From a virus: DNA of 24,919 bases. Made by a program: the position numbers and the translations under genes. The first letter of the stretch is position 1, and each line of letters opens with the position of its first letter. The stretch is from IMG/VR virus record IMGVR_UViG_3300027659_000193, positions 1-24,919 of that record; one strand, given 5' to 3'. Under the pieces are notes generated by a model that saw only the letters and a program-made list of their open reading frames with translations, did not search any database and was not told where the DNA came from. Shown piece by piece: positions 21,696-24,919 of this stretch.

Positions 21696-24600
21696 ATGGC
21701 TATACCTGTTACCCCTGACCGTCTCACTGAAGATATGAAGAAGCTGGCAAAGGCTTTTGGAAAAGAATGGCCAGCCGATCTAGACGAGCAGGAGGCCCTC
21801 CTCTCTGAGCACCCCAGTATGAGGGACCAATATGAGAGATACAAATTAGTAGATACCACGACGATCTCTGCTACCGAATCTTCAAATAAGGCTAAGACCT
21901 CTAGGGGTGAAGCTGCGTCCCAGACAAGAGATAGCAGAGCAGAAAGAGAGAAGCTTACTGGGCCACCTATCATCAAACCTCCTCCTCCTGATGAATATAC
22001 CAAGGGGAAGACACAGCTTGCTGGACCTTATGGAGCCAAGAGGGAGGCTTCGGGTTATCCTATTGTAGAGACACCACAGTTCTATCCTGATGGTCCATCC
22101 TATTTTGAGATGATAGCTCCTCAGTCTAGCAATGCTTCTATTGATATAGCGGGTCCAGTGCAGGATCAGTTTATGGTCAGAAAAGATTCTACCCCTGGAG
22201 AATCTAAGAATTTTCCTTTACAGACATCAGTTGAGGATTTAATTGAGAAGGCTCGGGAGGAAGCTGATAACGCTATTCATGATGAGCAGATGAAATTCGG
22301 TTGGGGTTACGCAAAGCAGAAAACAGATGAGGAGAGGAAAGCTTACCGAGAGCGTAGATGGAGAAACCTAGAGACTGCTTTCAGAGATCCTAAATATATT
22401 CGTAGATCTTCTGAGAAGGGTAAGACACAGGCAGAGCTTGATGTAGATATCTTTGGCAAGAGCACCACGCTTGGTGCCACACCTGATATAGACATTGAGA
22501 CTAGCAAGACCCTGGAATATTTCCGGTCTGCACTAGCTCGTCAGAAGAAGGCAGATCTAGAAGCTCATGGCACTAGCCCAGAGACAGCTAGTGCTGAAGC
22601 TATTGCTTGGGCCAACAGTCTTCTTGGTGCTCCTCAGTGGTGGCAGAATCCTAAACAGAAAGCGGCTAAGCTTCGTGAGAAGCCTGAGACCTATTCTGTT
22701 CTTGGCTTTGGTGTAGATGTATATCCTTCTGGTACAGTAGTTGAGACTACACCAGCACAGATGGCTCGTATCATTGGTACTGGTAGCTCCCTTATCTCTG
22801 GTATGGCTGGCTCTCTAGCCAGCGAGGTTACCCCCGGTCTAGCTGAAGCCCGTAAGGAATCTGAGATAGCTCCTATCAAAGATGTGACTGGTGCCGACAA
22901 TGCATGGGACCGTGCAGTAGATTCAGGTCTTCTTAATATCAAGGCTGGTCGCGGTGTAGCTGAGGAAGCTTATGATGCTGCTACTAATGCTGATGCTCCT
23001 GACTGGCTTAAGAAAGCTGCTTATGGTACTGGCCTTGTAGTAGACATTGTAGCTGTACCTCTTGTACCTGGTAGTGGTATAGCAAAAGGTGGTGCTCGCG
23101 CCGCCAAAGAACTATCCTTCGCAGGTAAGGTCCTAGAAGAAGGTGCTCAGCTTACCAAGGGTGAGAAGGGCGCTTATGTCTTAGGTAGAATCCTAGAAGA
23201 GAACCCAGTATCCAATGCTATTGCTAAGAGACTAAACCTAGTACCCGGTGATATCAGACTAGTGGCAGCCGAGAGAGCATTCGCAGATACCAATGATCTT
23301 ACAGCAGCTATAGACCTAGCAGAGAAAGCCAAGGCAGTTGAGAAATCAGGGAGATCCCCTGAGGTATTCCTTAAGGATCTTGCTGAGAACAATCCTTATG
23401 GTAAGAGAATGTTGAAGGAGCTTGGCGGACATGTCACTGCTGAAGAAGCAATATCGTGGTTAGCTAAGAAGGCAGAAGGCAATGAGATCTCCAAGAAGGC
23501 TGCTGTTATCATGTCTAAGCTTGATGAGGTGCCCACGAATCCCCGTGCCATCCATGAGGCTACAACACAGAAGATACTGAGGGCTGACGACATGCCTCGC
23601 TATGTTCAGGATACCTTGCGTATGAACCCTGACATGGCTGCACAGGTACGTGCCTTCATTGGAGAGGGTAGCTTAGGCGCATCCCCCGAAGCCATCCTAT
23701 CTGAGATACTGTCCAAGCCCAACTGGCGCAAGGAGCTTCTGCGTACAATCACACTAGATAAGACCCTCGGTCATATCATAGAAGAGACTGCTAAGCTTCC
23801 TGCATGGAGAGCACTGGACGAAAACCCCTTCTATCTCCTAACTGGTAGAACTGCTGTAACCTCTGAAGAGAATGCAGCGAAGATTCTTAAGGCTGCTCGT
23901 GAGACAGATGTCTCCAAAGCTATTCAGGAAGGTGTAGCAGGAAAGACAGAAGGTGTACTGAAGGAAGCACAGGAAGCTGATGCTGAGCTAGCAGGAGCTT
24001 TCTACCAGAGCCGTATGCCCCTGACACCAAAAGGTGTTCAGGCTATCTATGACTACATTCAGACAAGAAAGGCCGATACCTCATTCCAGTCTCCGTTGCT
24101 TGATGAGATTCTTACTGACATGGGTGCTGGTGCTAAATTCGATAGCAAAGGATTCTCACAGACTATCTCCTCAGAGAATGCTCGTAAGCTTATTGAGATG
24201 CAGATTGATGATGTAGCCCGCCTATCTCCAGATGGTAAGATCCTTGCCATAACAGAGAAGGAAATCCGTAAGCTTCCTCAGTCAGTACAGACTGATCTTC
24301 TCAAGCCCGTGCCGCTCCGTAGAGGGGCTGTCACTAGAGGGGTAGCTAAGCTAGTCCGGGACGAAACCCTTGGTGATCTCTCTAGCCTAGGCATTCCTGC
24401 ACAGAAAGCCCTGGCTGCCATGCAAGCAGAGATGGCTGGTATTGACAAGACCCTCTCAACACAGATCAAGGAGCTTACTACCAACGAAGATCTATGGAAG
24501 CTCTATGGGTTCACCTCTGCTCCTAGTGAGCGTACGGCTATGCTCGCCCTCATCTTTATCCCACGCCCCAAGATCCTTGGTGCTATGGCCTCTGACAGTG

Positions 24601-24919
24601 TAAAGGCTAGGGTAGACTACCTATTAGAAGATGCTATTGCTAGATCTTCTGAGCTTACTGATCTTGCTGAGGGTCTCTCTGTAGGTGGGAGAAGCACCCC
24701 GTCCAAGCTCTCAGACTATATCTCTACTATTGCAGTCTCTCGTTGGAATGAGGCTATGCTCTTTATTCGTTCTGAGCTTGACACAGCTAAGAACGCATTG
24801 CGCCATGACCTTGTAGCTGAGACTAGCAGACATGGTACTGCTGAGATGGCTGACGCTTTGGAGCGTCAGGCTGCTGCTATCCGTACATATCTAGGGAAGG
24901 TAGCTGAGATAACTGCGCC
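21696..24919 (+). CDS. Giant internal virion (ejection) protein, 3-prime end outside the window
   Basis: I read this frame from the ATG at 21696 to the last base without a stop: at least 1,074 residues. GAGGT lies six bases before the ATG. Residues 1-330 are charged with Pro-rich stretches; two Gly/Ala-rich hydrophobic segments follow, about 356-385 (MARIIGTGSSLISGMAGSLA) and 434-455 (AAYGTGLVVDIVAVPLVPGS). The remainder is long Ala/Glu/Lys-rich helices. This resembles the largest ejected proteins of podoviruses, which line the envelope channel and often carry a lytic transglycosylase; no such domain is visible in the part present. A packaged enzyme further downstream cannot be excluded. Confidence 0.65.
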   Translation, partial: MAIPVTPDRLTEDMKKLAKAFGKEWPADLDEQEALLSEHPSMRDQYERYKLVDTTTISATESSNKAKTSRGEAASQTRDSRAEREKLTGPPIIKPPPPDEYTKGKTQLAGPYGAKREASGYPIVETPQFYPDGPSYFEMIAPQSSNASIDIAGPVQDQFMVRKDSTPGESKNFPLQTSVEDLIEKAREEADNAIHDEQMKFGWGYAKQKTDEERKAYRERRWRNLETAFRDPKYIRRSSEKGKTQAELDVDIFGKSTTLGATPDIDIETSKTLEYFRSALARQKKADLEAHGTSPETASAEAIAWANSLLGAPQWWQNPKQKAAKLREKPETYSVLGFGVDVYPSGTVVETTPAQMARIIGTGSSLISGMAGSLASEVTPGLAEARKESEIAPIKDVTGADNAWDRAVDSGLLNIKAGRGVAEEAYDAATNADAPDWLKKAAYGTGLVVDIVAVPLVPGSGIAKGGARAAKELSFAGKVLEEGAQLTKGEKGAYVLGRILEENPVSNAIAKRLNLVPGDIRLVAAERAFADTNDLTAAIDLAEKAKAVEKSGRSPEVFLKDLAENNPYGKRMLKELGGHVTAEEAISWLAKKAEGNEISKKAAVIMSKLDEVPTNPRAIHEATTQKILRADDMPRYVQDTLRMNPDMAAQVRAFIGEGSLGASPEAILSEILSKPNWRKELLRTITLDKTLGHIIEETAKLPAWRALDENPFYLLTGRTAVTSEENAAKILKAARETDVSKAIQEGVAGKTEGVLKEAQEADAELAGAFYQSRMPLTPKGVQAIYDYIQTRKADTSFQSPLLDEILTDMGAGAKFDSKGFSQTISSENARKLIEMQIDDVARLSPDGKILAITEKEIRKLPQSVQTDLLKPVPLRRGAVTRGVAKLVRDETLGDLSSLGIPAQKALAAMQAEMAGIDKTLSTQIKELTTNEDLWKLYGFTSAPSERTAMLALIFIPRPKILGAMASDSVKARVDYLLEDAIARSSELTDLAEGLSVGGRSTPSKLSDYISTIAVSRWNEAMLFIRSELDTAKNALRHDLVAETSRHGTAEMADALERQAAAIRTYLGKVAEITA

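Overview
The window reads as part of a tailed double-stranded DNA phage genome with a podovirus (short-tailed) layout. Almost every gene lies on the + strand, packed with gaps of a few bases or 1-14 base overlaps and good Shine-Dalgarno sites. The gene order is terminase, portal, scaffold, capsid, decoration, head-tail adaptor, tail nozzle, tail appendages, then large internal virion (ejection) proteins. I see no tape-measure, tail-tube or sheath genes, no tRNA, no integrase and no replication genes. Near-consensus sigma-70 promoters and a GH108 endolysin suggest a Gram-negative host that I cannot name.

Layout. 1-463: a non-coding control region with a degenerate 146-bp tandem repeat, five CAGTACTG palindromes and hairpins. 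464-1720: a strong promoter, an ECF-like sigma factor, a small unknown protein, a 55-residue two-helix membrane protein (holin candidate) and a terminator. 1725-2252: the endolysin on the - strand. 2253-2370: a divergent control region with a consensus promoter. 2371-4111: small genes, including a PD-(D/E)XK-type nuclease candidate and a protein with a sigma-region-4-like helix-turn-helix. 4098-10936: large terminase, portal, two zinc-ribbon proteins, a helper protein, scaffold and a small EF-hand-like protein, interrupted by three HNH endonuclease genes. 10955-12741: capsid and decoration genes, bracketed by two hairpins and using a different codon set. 12802-18448: adaptor, nozzle and three tandem tail-appendage proteins. 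18499-24919: ejection-type proteins, a fourth HNH gene, and a very large gene still open at the window end.

How it works together. Host polymerase could transcribe the sigma factor and the 2371 gene group from the two sigma-70 promoters; the sigma factor would then redirect transcription, probably to late genes. Terminase and portal package DNA into a shell built from capsid, scaffold and decoration proteins. Adaptor, nozzle and appendages form the tail, the last proteins are ejected into the host, and membrane protein plus endolysin end the cycle.

The most striking observations concern four free-standing HNH genes parasitising the structural operon. The first appears to have entered the end of the terminase gene: the last 12 codons of terminase recur, recoded, as the last 12 codons of the HNH gene. 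Another is followed by a zinc-ribbon gene whose conserved start codon is ATT instead of ATG. A third looks like a chimera of two of the others.
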